Shown here: positions 1 to 12,800 of the stretch, piece by piece
How the letters are laid out: each line of letters begins with the position of its first letter
How positions within the stretch are numbered: the first letter of the stretch is position 1
Assembly (NCBI GenBank): GCA_013396525.1
Contig: VWYX01001158.1
Location: forward strand, 80,356-144,355
Direction of reading: 5' to 3'
DNA length: 64,000 nucleotides
Source of the DNA: Chaetorhynchus papuensis
Lineage: Eukaryota; Chordata; Aves; Passeriformes; Rhipiduridae
Made by a program: the position numbers and the translations under genes
Notes under the pieces: model-generated
What the model was told of the DNA's origin: nothing
The model's database searches: none
The model's input: only the letters and a program-made list of their open reading frames with translations

Positions 1-3000
1 GGGCGGCTGCGCCCGCCGGAGCCCGGCCCGGCCCTGCCCCAGCAGCCCCGGTTCGGGGAGGGTTTGCCTCAATTCCTGCAGGAACAATCTCTCCGAGCAG
101 CCCCTAAAAGCCTGAGTCAGGATTAGGGCCCAGTTGGGTGTTCTGCTGCGTGTCTCCAGGATACCTAATTAAATAAATAATGCCCTAACCTTTATAGTAA
201 AGGTTATTTTGAAAAGATCTCTTTTCTTTTCTTTTTTCTTTCTTCTTTTTTTTTTTTATATTTCTATTTTCTGCTCAGATAGTTGAGAAGCAGTTCTGGC
301 TTGTAGTGCGGAGCCTCTGAACTTTTTGGTGGTTCAATTATTTGAGCTGTGGAGGTGCTTCCTGAACATACCAGGATACATAATTAACTAGGGGTTTCCT
401 TAGGAAATAGTCCAATTTTAAAATTAGGTATCAATCCTCACCTTTAAACACTCATCCAGGAGTGCTGGTTGGAGCTTAAAATTGTCTGTACAGGGTTGTG
501 GAGAAGAATTTTGGCATTCTCATGGCTGTTGTTCACTAGCCTCAAAGTGTTCCTTCTCTTTTCCATAATATTCCAGTCTTTTATATGAAGGCAGTACCAT
601 GTTTCAAAAGTAAAAATTCGTTTATGTGCCTGGCATTAATTAAAACATCAGCCAAGTTCCCCAGAAGTCTTTAACACCTCAATTTTTAACCTGTCCAATG
701 ATATGGATAAAACAGTTTATTATTCAGTTATGTCCAAAGTTTTGGCAAAAATATTGGGAGTGGGGATAATTAATTGCTCTGTTTGCTAGCAGGGCAGTGA
801 GGTTGGTTGGTAACCTCTTGCCGGTGCTGTTAATTTGTTTTTATATAAATTCTGTTACCACTAAATAGACGACTGTAGGGAGGCATCTTTACGAATGCAC
901 ACAGAATGTGCTATTACAGTGAAAAATGGGATTAATGGGAAGGTACAGGTTGGAATTCGGCTGCTTTGGTGCACAGTCTAAGGGAAAAGGGCTGAAGTAG
1001 GGAAGGTTCAAGATGGACACATGCAGGTAACACCACGTGTGAGTGTGTCAGGAGGGAGGGAAGCTCTTCAATCATTTTTTTCATTTGCTGCTGCACTTAA
1101 ACGCCTTTTTCCACAGTCAAAACCCACGGCTGGGCCGTGTTAAATTTTAGAGAGTGACATTTATCCAGCAAATCCTGGAGCACACGCCTGCTCCCTAAAA
1201 TAACCACGGTGCAGGGCTATTTTTCATACAATAGCTCAGGCTTCTGGCTGTCCTTCCTGCTCATTAACTGCTTACACATCACATCGGTCATTAGCATGAG
1301 GGAACTGGTGGTGCCCACTCCCAGCCAGGGTCCTGGGGTAGGACAGCTCCAAAATCCAACTTCCAGGGCTGTTTGGGCAGAAAGTTGGGTATTTACTTCA
1401 CAGAGGAAGCCAACGTTTGATCTTTATCTCCTTCCCTCCTCCACTCCTCCCCGTTTTTATCTCCGCTGAAATTCTGTTTGGCCCTGGGTTGTTTTTACAA
1501 AACCATCATTTTTTAAAATTTTCCATGGCAGTTCACCTCTGGAGGAATAAGAAATCACCCTAATTTTGGTGAATCCCAAATGAAGAGATTTCTCGAGGTT
1601 ATGAAAGGTTGCCATGTTGTGAATTGCAAACTTCCTAAAAATGTTATCTCTTAATTCCATGTGCTCAGATCAGCCCATTGACAGTCACAGTGCCAGCAGT
1701 TGCTGTCACATTGTCCTTGCCTTCCAGGTTTTACATATTCACAGGAAGTCCTTGTATTTCTGACAAAAATCAGGGAATTTCCTACATTTCATCCCTTAAA
1801 GTATCAAGCATTCATTTACCTTTTTGGATAGTTAACAAGTTCAAGTTGGACTTTCATTTTTTTTTTTTTTCCCCGATATGCTTCTAAAAATACAAATTCT
1901 GGCCTGGGAAAAAAGAGTTGGGGGGGAAAAAGAAAGCAAACCTTAACACAAGCACCTGTTTTACATAAGGTGTTTAGCAAAATTCCTTCATATGCTGAAA
2001 TCTTGGGTAAACATTGCCTGCACTGGCACGTTGTAAATAATTGCTGCCATGTGTTTGGAGATGACGGATTGGTGATGACACTGGGAATAGAGGGATTCAC
2101 TGGGACCAGAAATCTCCAATACCTCCTTGTCCTTCCCCTTATTTATGCTCCTGCTCAAAGGAATACACGGTGTAATAAAGTTTTTAATACTGGGAGAGTT
2201 GCTGCTGGCAGAGCAGTGATTTGGAGCTAATACTGAGGCAGCATCTCTGGGGGGGGTTTAAGATTTCTGGTCAGTGCTTGCAACATTCTTTTAGGGTCTT
2301 CAAGGTTTTAGAGCTGTGGGGGGAAAATGGAATTGGTTCAGCACAAAGAGGAGCCTTAAAAACTGCAGGAGTGGCCACAGTTTTTCTCTTTAACCTCCAA
2401 CCCCAAAATCTGACTTGAAGAAGGGCTTATCTGGACTCTAATATTAAATTATGCAAATACTGATCCATTAGGGAGCTAGGTAAGGTGACTTTTTTCATCT
2501 TGTGCCTTCAGTGAGGAACAGGTTTTACTTGGGCTTTTTTTTCCCCTTGGATAAGAAAGGATGAGCTGTTTTTTACTGTTTATTGTGGGTATGGCTGTGC
2601 TGACACCCAATTTTCTTCCCAACCTTTATTTTTAATGGTAATAGCACAGAGCTTGGAATTAAACACCAGATCTTTGCTATACAAAGGCCAGATAAGTGCA
2701 GATGGTTCGTTGTGTCTGTGATAGAGTTTTATGAACAATTTGAGTTTAAACAATGCCTTTTTAGCTCTGCATTTGGGGGTCTTGCTTTGGGAAGGTTTGC
2801 AGAGTTTTGGGGTGTTTTATTTTCTTCATTTTGTTTCACCTGGTGATTCAACATTTCATTTTCTCTTGGTGACTGTTGCCTGCTGCAGCATTCCAATCTG
2901 ACTGACATTTAGGGGTTTTTTTTTGAAACGAAATAAAAACTATTTTATTTCTCTGGAAATCCTGGAAGAATCTGCTGAGTTCCTGCTGGCCTTTTCTTCC

Positions 3001-6000
3001 CTGACTCACCTGTGTTGCTGGGCAGGAGATTAAGGATTGCTTTAACAGTGCCAGCACTGGAGAGGTGTTAAATAGAGATTTCTGCTCTGTAATTGAGAGA
3101 TGCATGAAGGGAAATGATGATAATTCCGTGATGCAGAGCACTTCAAAACTAATTTTGGAGCAGCCATTGCATCAAGATGCTTTAAGATCAGCAGTGTCAG
3201 GATTTTAAGAGTTGCCAGCATCATTCACTGGACTTTAAAAATACCAATATATTTGAGAACACTGAGGAAGCTCCAGGGGAGTGAAGGAAAGGTGGTGGTG
3301 TGAGATATATTGAATATTGCAGGTACTTTGGAGCTTTTCAACCTCTTCTGTATCCCACACAAAATAGTCTGCTTGGGATTAAATATGGAAGAACTGAAGG
3401 AGAGCAGGAATTTCACTCACTGAGATAAAAATAGGTTCCTTTAAGCTGACTTGGAGTTCTGTGGTGAAGCTCATCCATCTTGTCACTTTCAAATGATACT
3501 GAGATATTTGTATGAGGCATTTTCTTTGCCATGCACAGCTTATCCAGGAAAAATGGGGTTGGTAGCACATGTAATGTCATATTGATTTTTATTTTTTTTG
3601 TCTGTAACTCACACTCCCATTTTCCTTCTGAAGGGGAAGAGTTGCTGAGATGTGATTTCAGGGGGTATCTTGGCTTGGCTTTATGATCCCAAAGCATTTT
3701 TATCAGTGATCTTGAGAGTAGAGTTCATTTCTCCAGTTTGTGCTTGAGATGGGATTTCTATAGGAGGGGAATAGTGGATGGAGGAGGGCCTGAATCACTG
3801 GGTATAACTGGGGAAAAATAGTCTTTTTTCACATGTCCATGCCCTGGAGGGTGTTTTTTGTTTTTATTTTGAATCCCAGACCACACTGGTGCTGGTAGCA
3901 ACTTCCTGGGAAGGAAGGATGTCACAACCAACTCTTGATTTACAGTAACTGTTGACTTTGCAGTTCCCCAACAGAAACAATGTGCCTTTGGAAACCATTC
4001 CTTGGGGTGAGAGGAGTAGCCAAAGTTCTACAGTTACTTGTGTGCTCTGAGACCTTCCTGTTGTAGGTGTAGAAACAGAGTGGAATATTTTATAACAGCA
4101 AACAAACCCCCACCCCGTGCAGGAGTGAGCATGGGCTGTGTGTGGTGGGAGCTGAGTTCCTGATCCGTTCAGGGAAGGAAGAGGGGTCAGGATCCCTTTC
4201 CAGGTGTGTTTAGGAAGGGCTGGTGGATCCCAGCTGCTCCTCCTGTGGCGCTGGGAATGTTCCTCGTGTTGTTGTGAAAACCCCCAGAGTATCTCAGGAT
4301 CCTGCAGGCATCGCTAACACGAGATTTTAATGATAAGCTGGAGGGCTCAGTCATGACTAATGGTCAGAAATAGCCCTTATGATAAATCTGAAGCTAAATA
4401 TAATTGAAAAAAGGAGGATGGAGGGGTGGCCATCACAGGCTGACAGAAATAGATCGGATCATTTGATTTTTTGATGTAGCAAATGACAAACAGGATCCAG
4501 TGGCTGGAAGAGCCACATGAATTCCTGACGAAGTGGTGCATGTTTTTCAATTGGAGCCCTTCCCAGGACCGTTCTGAACTCTGCTATAAAACCCTTTTTG
4601 GTGAGAGTGGTGTCCTGCTCACAGCTGTGTTGTTGCAATCTGGGAGCTGATTCAGATAAGTCAGATCTCCCCCAGAACAGAAGGAATAACTGCCCACGTG
4701 CCAAGACACCGCCATCCCTCATTTCTGCCCTTTGAGCTGTTTTCCAAAAGGCAGCACAAGTTGATCCTGACTCTGCGTGGCATTTTAGTTTCTCCAAACT
4801 ATTCCATCTCTAGCTGGGGTGGTGATGCTGGGAAACTCTGTGGCAGAGCTGACTTGAGTTCTCATTTGTTGTGCTTTTCCTCTTCCTCAGAGGATGAGCA
4901 GTGCCAGGTTGACCTGTAACTATTCTGTCAACAGACTCTGTTTACACAGAGAATGATTTGGAGCCCAGTTTTGGTAAATTGTGCTTAAGAGTGACTTCAC
5001 TGGTGGCTTGTCTTTCTGATTCCAAGGTGTGCAGGTAGGAATTACCCCCTTCATGGCAGGCAGGAATTCAACCAAGGGCCTGTCAGCTTGTGGCAGGAGG
5101 GAGAACATTCTTTGTGTTCCAGCAGAGGCTCTTTTAAAGTCTCATCAACTGCAGATATGATTTTTCAAGTAAAGAATCTTCTAAATGATACATCTGAGGC
5201 TTTTTTTCTTGTCGTATTTGTTTTGGTCCCACTCAATTCTCCCTGTGTCACCAGCAGCTTTGCTGTGACCAGCAGTGTCACCCCTGGGGTCTGGGAAGAG
5301 CCATCCCTCTCCCAGGGCAGCTTTTGGGTAGGAATGCTGATTTTCTTGGATTGTGGTTTGGGAAGGTGCTAAAAGTCCTGTGAGATCATCAGGGGCGTGG
5401 TGCAGTTCTGCAATCTGATTATCAGAGGGATTCCTCACATTATTTTCATCTTGGATATGTCCAATGAGTAGAGTTTGGGGAAACTACACTGAGCATTTGA
5501 GAGCAGGAGCCTGTAGTAAGTCAGGTGTAAAGCTGCAGCATGTTCCCAAAGCCTGTAAGTGCTGGGTGGTGTTCAGCAGTGGATCAGCTTCTCTTGGAGC
5601 TCAGAGAAATGTCCATGGAGTGTTTCCTGCCCTCAGCTCTGCTCTTCAGAGCTGCATCTGTTGTTCTGGGGGGGTCTGGGCATTCCTGGGGAACCCCAGG
5701 CTGTGCTTTGCTGGGGAATCCCAGGTGTGTGATGCTCACCTGCACTTCAGTGTTGGGATGCTCTCAACTCCTCTCTTCTGGCTCTTCCCAGGTTGCTGCA
5801 GCTGCCCCTGGGCACTTTGCCTTTTCCAGAGCATGAAGCTGTCACTGGGGGGACGTTGGATTTTTTCCCTCACCTGTTTGTTTTTCTGACCATGAAAAGT
5901 TCTGTCTCCAGAGCAGCAGGGAACCATCCCTTCTGTTCCCCTTTTTCCTATCCTTACATTTTTCTCGTAGCTCCTTCCTTTGAGGAGCTAAAGTGTCGTG

Positions 6001-6811
6001 CTCAGCTGAAATTTGATCTGATGAACTGCACGTTCTTTTTGATAAAAATTATGCTTTGAAAGTGAAGCTTTTAATGCTTATCTTCAGATCTCCTTGCTGT
6101 TCGGGAGGTCTGGCTGCTGTTCCTTTTCCTTCTGTCCTGTGCTCAGGGACTTGCAGCTTTCCCTGGGTTTGTGAAAGTTTAGTCACAATAAAAATGGAAT
6201 TGTTTGGAACTCTGCTGTTCTCATCCACTGTGAAGTTTGAAGAATAAAATCACTCCAGACTGATTTATTTCTCTGTTTTCACTGCAGTAGCACAAACAGC
6301 AATAAACCAATTTATATATATTTACAACTGATTTTTTTCCTGAATACTGTCAATGGCAGCTGTAGAGAAAACGACCAAAAAAAAATTGCTCTTAGAATGT
6401 CAAAGTTTTATGTGAGTTTCATTTATAAATAATTGTTCTGTAGCTCAGCTTGGTTTAAAGGGCCTCTTAATTTGAGTAAAGTTATTTCACTGTAGATTGC
6501 CATGGTCTTTTTAATGCTTTTGGTGCTGTTTTATGCACAACTCCTTTCAATTTTGCCCTTTAAAAGATACTATTTTGTCCCTAATTCCTTTTTTTTCCTC
6601 ACCATGAAGACTCAGGAGAGTGTTTTACTATGAAACAGCAGAAATATTGTAGTTATTTCCATTTCCTGTAGGATTTCTACTTTTATAATTACAATTAAAC
6701 CCTGTGTGTAAAAGTCTTGTTTAAAGAGCATGAACTGAAAGAGTTGTACAAGAACTTTTTAAATTGGTCTAAATTCAGATTATGATGCTTTTTGATTTTG
6801 ATTCTTTCCAG
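1..6811 (+). other. KPNA4: KPNA4 intron 1 (partial)
   Basis: The first ~60 bases are GC- and CpG-rich and look like the edge of the KPNA4 promoter island just past exon 1; the rest is ordinary intronic sequence of mixed composition with short poly-T and poly-A runs. I see no convincing gene, RNA or mobile element. Its open frames (up to 141 codons at 5464-5889) show no recognisable protein. Confidence 0.7.
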
Positions 6812-6856
6812 ACTATGAGAAGACAAAGAAATGAAGTTGTTGTGGAGTTGAGAAAG
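6812..6856 (+). CDS. KPNA4: KPNA4 exon 2 (residues 24-38)
   Basis: Fifteen whole codons beginning TMRRQRNEVVVELRK, part of the importin-beta-binding domain. Preceded by ttccag and followed by gtgaga. Confidence 0.96.
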
Positions 6857-9800
6857 GTGAGATGACACAGCATTATTATTCTTTTATTTTGTTCTTCTTA
6901 TGTTCTTACTTCAATAAAATGTAAGAGTTTTTGTTAAAGACTTAAAAGTTCTGAAGTTACCACAACTGCTACTGAGAGTCCCATAATTTTTGTCCTGAAA
7001 ACCAGGGGTTTATTTGGAATCTAATAAAGGGAATCATTCTTGCACTTCCAGTTAGATTTTTAAAGATTTATAAAAAGCTTGGTTTTGCCTTTGAAAATCA
7101 GCTGTTTCTGCAGGCAGGAAGTTCTTTCCTTACAAGTGAGAGTGTGAAGGTAACACTGGAATTGTTGGAAAAAAGGAATCCCAACTGGAATGAGTTTCCT
7201 TCTGGGCTGAAGAGAAAACCTCTGGGAATTGCTGTGTGCTGTTAGAAATGATGGCAAAGAGGTTGGAATGTTGATGGATGTGTGCACATGAAACTTCCAG
7301 CACAAGTTGGATGCAGGATTTTTTAGGAAGAAGTAATTCCCAAAATGTGCTTCTCTGTGCAGCCCTTTCCAACTTTCTTTTGTTGGAAATTTTGACAGTA
7401 TCAGTGACAGCAGCTTGATGATGCTTCTTTAAAACAGAAGCTTCTCTTTCCTTCCTAATAGCCCTACACCCCCTAAATCCAAGTTTTAAATGTGTTCCAT
7501 CATTTTTCTCTTTAAGAACAAAAGAGATGAGCATCTCCTAAAGAGAAGGAATGTTCCCCATGAAGATATCTGTGAAGATTCTGATATAGATGGGGACTTT
7601 AGAGTGGTAAGAATTAACTCTCAGTAATTTCTTCTTTCTGCATACTTTAAAGACATTCAGAATTTCTAACTGCTTTTTGTCTCTGTTTTCTAGCAAAACA
7701 CTTCTTTGGAGGCAATAGTACAGGTAAAAACAATTAAATTGTTTGAATATTCTTCATGTCACGATGACAGATGTATGAAAATTCTAATTTTTCTTATTTT
7801 AGAATGCTTCAAGTGACAACCAGGGTATTCAGTTAAGTGCTGTGCAGGCAGCAAGGTAAGAACTGATTTTTCTCAAATATCCTGATTTTATTCTTATTTT
7901 ATCATGCTCTTAAGGTCAGAAAATGTGTTCTAGCTTAACTGAAAGGGTATGTAATGAAGTGGTTTTTAAAAAGAAAATAGAACTTTAAAGAAATCAAAAT
8001 ACACAGACCTTTTAAGTAGTGTGGATTTTCTTTACATGTAAATGCCTGGATTTATTTGGTGCAAACTTGATGGCTCTTCACAGAGTAAAATATACACTTA
8101 AAGGACTATAAGCTCCTTGGTTTTAAGTGCAGAAAGATCTGAGTTTCTCCTTTGCTGGGTAAAGGAGGAAGAAGCTGTAGGAGGGTGGAACTGGATAACT
8201 CTGATCTTTTATTTTCCTGACTGCTGATAAACTTCCAAAGTAGAGAAAATAAGGAATGCAATGGCCAGTGGATGTAATGGCTTTGCTTTTCCAGTAGCTC
8301 AGTAATTTCACTTCGGGGGATTATTTTCACTTAAAGAGGAGGAAAAAAATCCTGCTGGGTCTTTGGGAGGAGGAGAGAAGCACTTGGGAAGGAATTCCCA
8401 GACCTGGAGGAGCAGTTGGGTTGTTGGGGCTCCATTGGAGATTCCCAAACTCAACCACTGGAAGCCTTTACTGACCTGCTCCAGTGTCAGCACTGATCCC
8501 TTTTTGAGGGGGAAGTTGGATTAAACAACTCCCTGCTCCTTTCCAGGCAGGGTTTGTCTGTAATCTGGTTTTTTTCCCTTTCCCTGCACAGGAAGCTGCT
8601 GTCCAGTGACCGTAACCCACCCATTGATGACCTAATAAAATCAGGAATATTACCTATTTTAGTGCACTGTCTTGAAAGAGATGACAAGTGAGTATTGCCA
8701 AAACTCAAAATATTGCCCCCATTCTTGCTATTCAGCTGATGTGCCACTGGATTGGATAATAATTACTGTATTTTTTCTTTCTCTGCAGTCCTTCCTTACA
8801 GTTTGAAGCTGCGTGGGCTTTGACAAACATTGCCTCTGGAACCTCGGAACAAACCCAGGCTGTAGTTCAATCCAGTGAGTCCTGCAGGGCTTGATTTGGT
8901 TCCATCCACACGTGGGATTTGGTTGGAATCAGGTTGGAATGAGGTTGTCAGTCATGGCACTGAAGGAGCTGTTGCCAGGTGCTTTTGGCTTCATTTTCTC
9001 AGGGCTGAAACTCACTTGGGTTTCCTGATGGTGAGCAGCATCTTCTGGAGACTCAAAGTATCCTAGCAGAGTTGATATCTGCTGCTTTCCAGTTTTCAAA
9101 CTTAAAACCCCACCAAAACACACCAAAAACTTGAAATAAAAGCAAACAACCCCTCTGAAAAGCTCCCTGTTGTGAAGAGGGAAGAAAATTCATGGGCAGA
9201 CATTGTAAATACCCTTACTTAGCAGGAAATAAGAATCTTGCTGATTTGTTGCTTCTCTACTAAACAGGGTTTACATCAAGAAATAATCCAACTAAAAACA
9301 TCAGTTTCTCTTGAAATATGTGAAGCAAATGGGTTCCCTGCAGACTAAGCTATTATGTAAGGAAGCACCTTAGTGCTGGGGGAGAATAAAACAGGATCAG
9401 TTATCTAAATGTGGAGCCCTCTCCTGCCCTCTCCCTACATTCCCACTCCTTAATGGAGCTCTGTTCCTGCCTCTTCTCAAGTTGCTTCGTTTGAATGGGT
9501 GAGTTTGGTCTTTGTTGCTGCTTTGCACTTGGGCCCGGTGCATAACTTAGCAGAGAATTTCTGAATTCAATAAATGGAACTAAATTTGGATCCTGACAAG
9601 CTTCAATGAACTTGAGACTTGCAAACAAATTGAATGTCAGGGGTTTAATATTCTCAAGTGCAGGCTCTGTAAGAGTATGCAGCAAAGGAAGAATGACTGC
9701 AGTGTTTTATTTCAGTATCACCTGGGAAATTAGTGAAGCTTTGACCAGTTCTTAACAGAACAAAAATGTCTCATGTGAGAGTTCATTTTGTGAATTATTT

Positions 9801-12800
9801 GCTCTTTTGAGATGCGTTTTTTAACCCTTTCCCCGGGTTATTTTTGTACCTTTCAGATGCTGTGCCGCTTTTCCTGAGACTGCTGCATTCACCTCATCAA
9901 AATGTTTGTGAGCAAGCTGTGTGGGCTTTAGGAAATATCATAGGTGGGTGTTTCTCCTGCCACCAAAAACTTCCGGGGATCTTTTATTATTGTTTGGAAA
10001 CTTAGTCCAGGAATCTGCAGGAATGTGTTGGGCTGTCCACTGTGCTTGGTGGTTTGGTGTTGTCTGCCACCCCTTTCCCTTGCCCACCACCATAAATCCC
10101 TGACTGATGGGATGTTTTCTGTTAAAATACCACTGATTGTGTCTCCCACAGGTGATGGACCCCAGTGTAGAGATTATGTTATTAGTCTTGGAGTAGTGAA
10201 GCCACTGCTGTCCTTCATCAGCCCCTCCATCCCCATCACCTTCCTAAGGAATGTCACCTGGGTCATGGTCAACCTGTGCCGCCACAAAGACCCCCCTCCA
10301 CCGATGGAAACCATCCAGGAGGTGATGGGATTGCTCTGGGGTGGGGTTGGACTCCAGCTCAGTGTTTTATCTGCCTTAAAAAGTAACCCTGAGGTGTTGT
10401 TTCCCCCCTCAGATCCTGCCAGCGCTCTGTGTTTTAATTCACCACACGGATGTAAATGTGAGTGACCCCTCTTAAAGCCACTTCCAGCTTCTGCTGTAGT
10501 TTTTTAGCTGAAGTATAAAATAAAATAAAAATCTTTGATGTTCCCTTTGATTAGGACAAACTTCTTTTTGATAGCTGTTAACTGCTTGTTTTAAAATACT
10601 GTTGTTATTTTTAAATGGTGATGTTCTTCCCTGGTATTTCTGTCTTTGCAAGTGTTTATTTGCATGTACTTTCCCTGCACTTCTAACTGAAATTACATTT
10701 TATTTTCATTTCTGTGAGCATTCATTCACAAATAAATACAGGATTTTTTTTGCCTAACACTTAAATTTGTAATGAAAATCAGTGTCTGCTGCACATGGCA
10801 AATGTCAGGGTTGGATGTAATTTCTGAGGTGTGTTAAATATGAAATTGCTGTTTAATAGTGAAGTAAATCAGCAAAACTTTATTGAAATTATGAAATAAG
10901 TCAGGTTTTCACCTGAACCTAAATCAGAATTTAAGATGAATTTTTTGCTTCCTAAAGCAGTTGTAGCTGAGTTAAGCTAATGGCAGCAGCAAAAATATGT
11001 CTACATTAACTTTACTATTCATATAGTAATTACAGGATTTAATTTCTTGTCTCTAAGTTGGTGAAATTAAGTTTATTTGAGTTTTTGAAATGGCTGTACT
11101 GGTAAGCCAGTCAAGAGCTGTCAGCTGAAACGACACTCACTATTTTTACAAGCTGCCAGCTGAAATGCTCACACTTACTGCTGTTCAAACTGGCTTTTCT
11201 GTGTGTCAATTTAAAATTGATCTCTAAATGTACATTATTTTGGTGCTATTTCTGTGCTGTGGACAGAGCTGTTGTTTTTTCCTGTCAGATATTGGTAGAT
11301 ACAGTCTGGGCACTCTCCTATCTCACGGATGCTGGCAATGAGCAGATCCAGATGGTGATAGACTCTGGAATTGTCCCTCATTTGGTTCCTCTCCTCAGCC
11401 ACCAGGAAGTTAAAGTCCAGGTAACTTTGGATCCCCTGGAGGAAGTGACCCCCAAAATGTGCTACTACACAAAATGCTGCTTTCTTTTTAGAGCTCATGT
11501 TGAAATGTAAAGAATATTTGTTCCTGCGGGCTGCAGCATTTGCATAGAACCTTTTATGTGCTCAGCTCGGAAAATATTTGCTGAAAAAATGCTGTTTTTA
11601 AAGGAAATGTTTTGTTTTCAGACGGCTGCACTGAGAGCTGTGGGGAACATCGTCACTGGCACCGATGAGCAGACACAGGTGGTTCTCAACTGTGAAGCTC
11701 TCTCACATTTCCCAGCACTTCTGACACATCCCAAAGAAAAAATTAATAAGGTGAGCAACACCAGGGATTTTACTTGATTGATAACTTTTCTATTTGGCTT
11801 CGCTTGGATTCAATGTAGTGCAGTGTCATAAAGATGTGAATAATTGACTCCTTCCACCAGTTTGTGGCAAATTTCAGCAAATGCTGATTTTTTTCCTGGA
11901 AATTAATATCCATAGGAAAGTCTCTTAGGAGCTGCAGACTTGTGCTTGACAAGAATGTCAGTGTTTGTAGGAAATCAAAGCTTTCTCTTATAAATCTGGC
12001 TGTTGACTTAGAAGTTGGAGTTGTCCATACATGAAATGTCACCTTAATTAAGCTGACTCTCTTGGAAGTGATGAAACAGAGATAATTGGGGGGGTGTGTG
12101 TGTGGATGGAGTGAGTGTGAGAAAGGGAACTATGCCAGGGTGGGGCTGGGGGTGGGGATTGAGTGTGGGTGTGAGGAGGGGGCTCTCCTGGGGGCACTGA
12201 TGGCAGTGCTGAGGCCGGAGTGCATCTGAGGCGTGTTGGGCACCGTGGGGCCCCTCTGCAACACTGCCAGTGATTACAGCCCCAAGCAGCCCACCAGGAG
12301 AGCCCAGGCAGCCCAAATCTCTGCCAGGGTCAGCAGTGATCCTGTGATCTGATCTCAGAGAGTCACTGAGTGAGGTATGAACATTGCTGAGCCTCATGCT
12401 GAGGGAAATAACTCAGCTAAAAAGTCATTCAGAGAGGTTGAGAAGGGAATTGGATGGTGGGAGGTTTCTAGGAAGGGAGAAATCTGTCGGCTCTAGGATT
12501 TTAAGAGGTTGATACTCTGAATATACTTAAAATTTTATGTGAAACTGTTACTTCTTGGTCAAAGTGTAGATTCCCACTCTAAAAGGGAGGTGAGGGCTCT
12601 GAATTTATTGCAGGGAGGGGCTGCTGGGGGAGAGATGTGGTTTTGCTTTCCCAGGCACCTGCTCTTGGGTAGTGCTGGGAGGAGAGTCCCAGGCTTGTGG
12701 ACAGAGTGAGCATAAAGAGTCATAAACTTAAGAGTATTGTTAAAAACCAAGTGTTTAATTGATAGTGCTGCATTTTCTTGAAGCTGACAAGAGCCATTAG

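Noticed and set aside
5464..5889. 141-codon + strand open frame in KPNA4 intron 1
   Set aside because: Overlapping open frames on both strands, Cys/Ser/Leu-rich noise composition, no splice sites and no recognisable protein.
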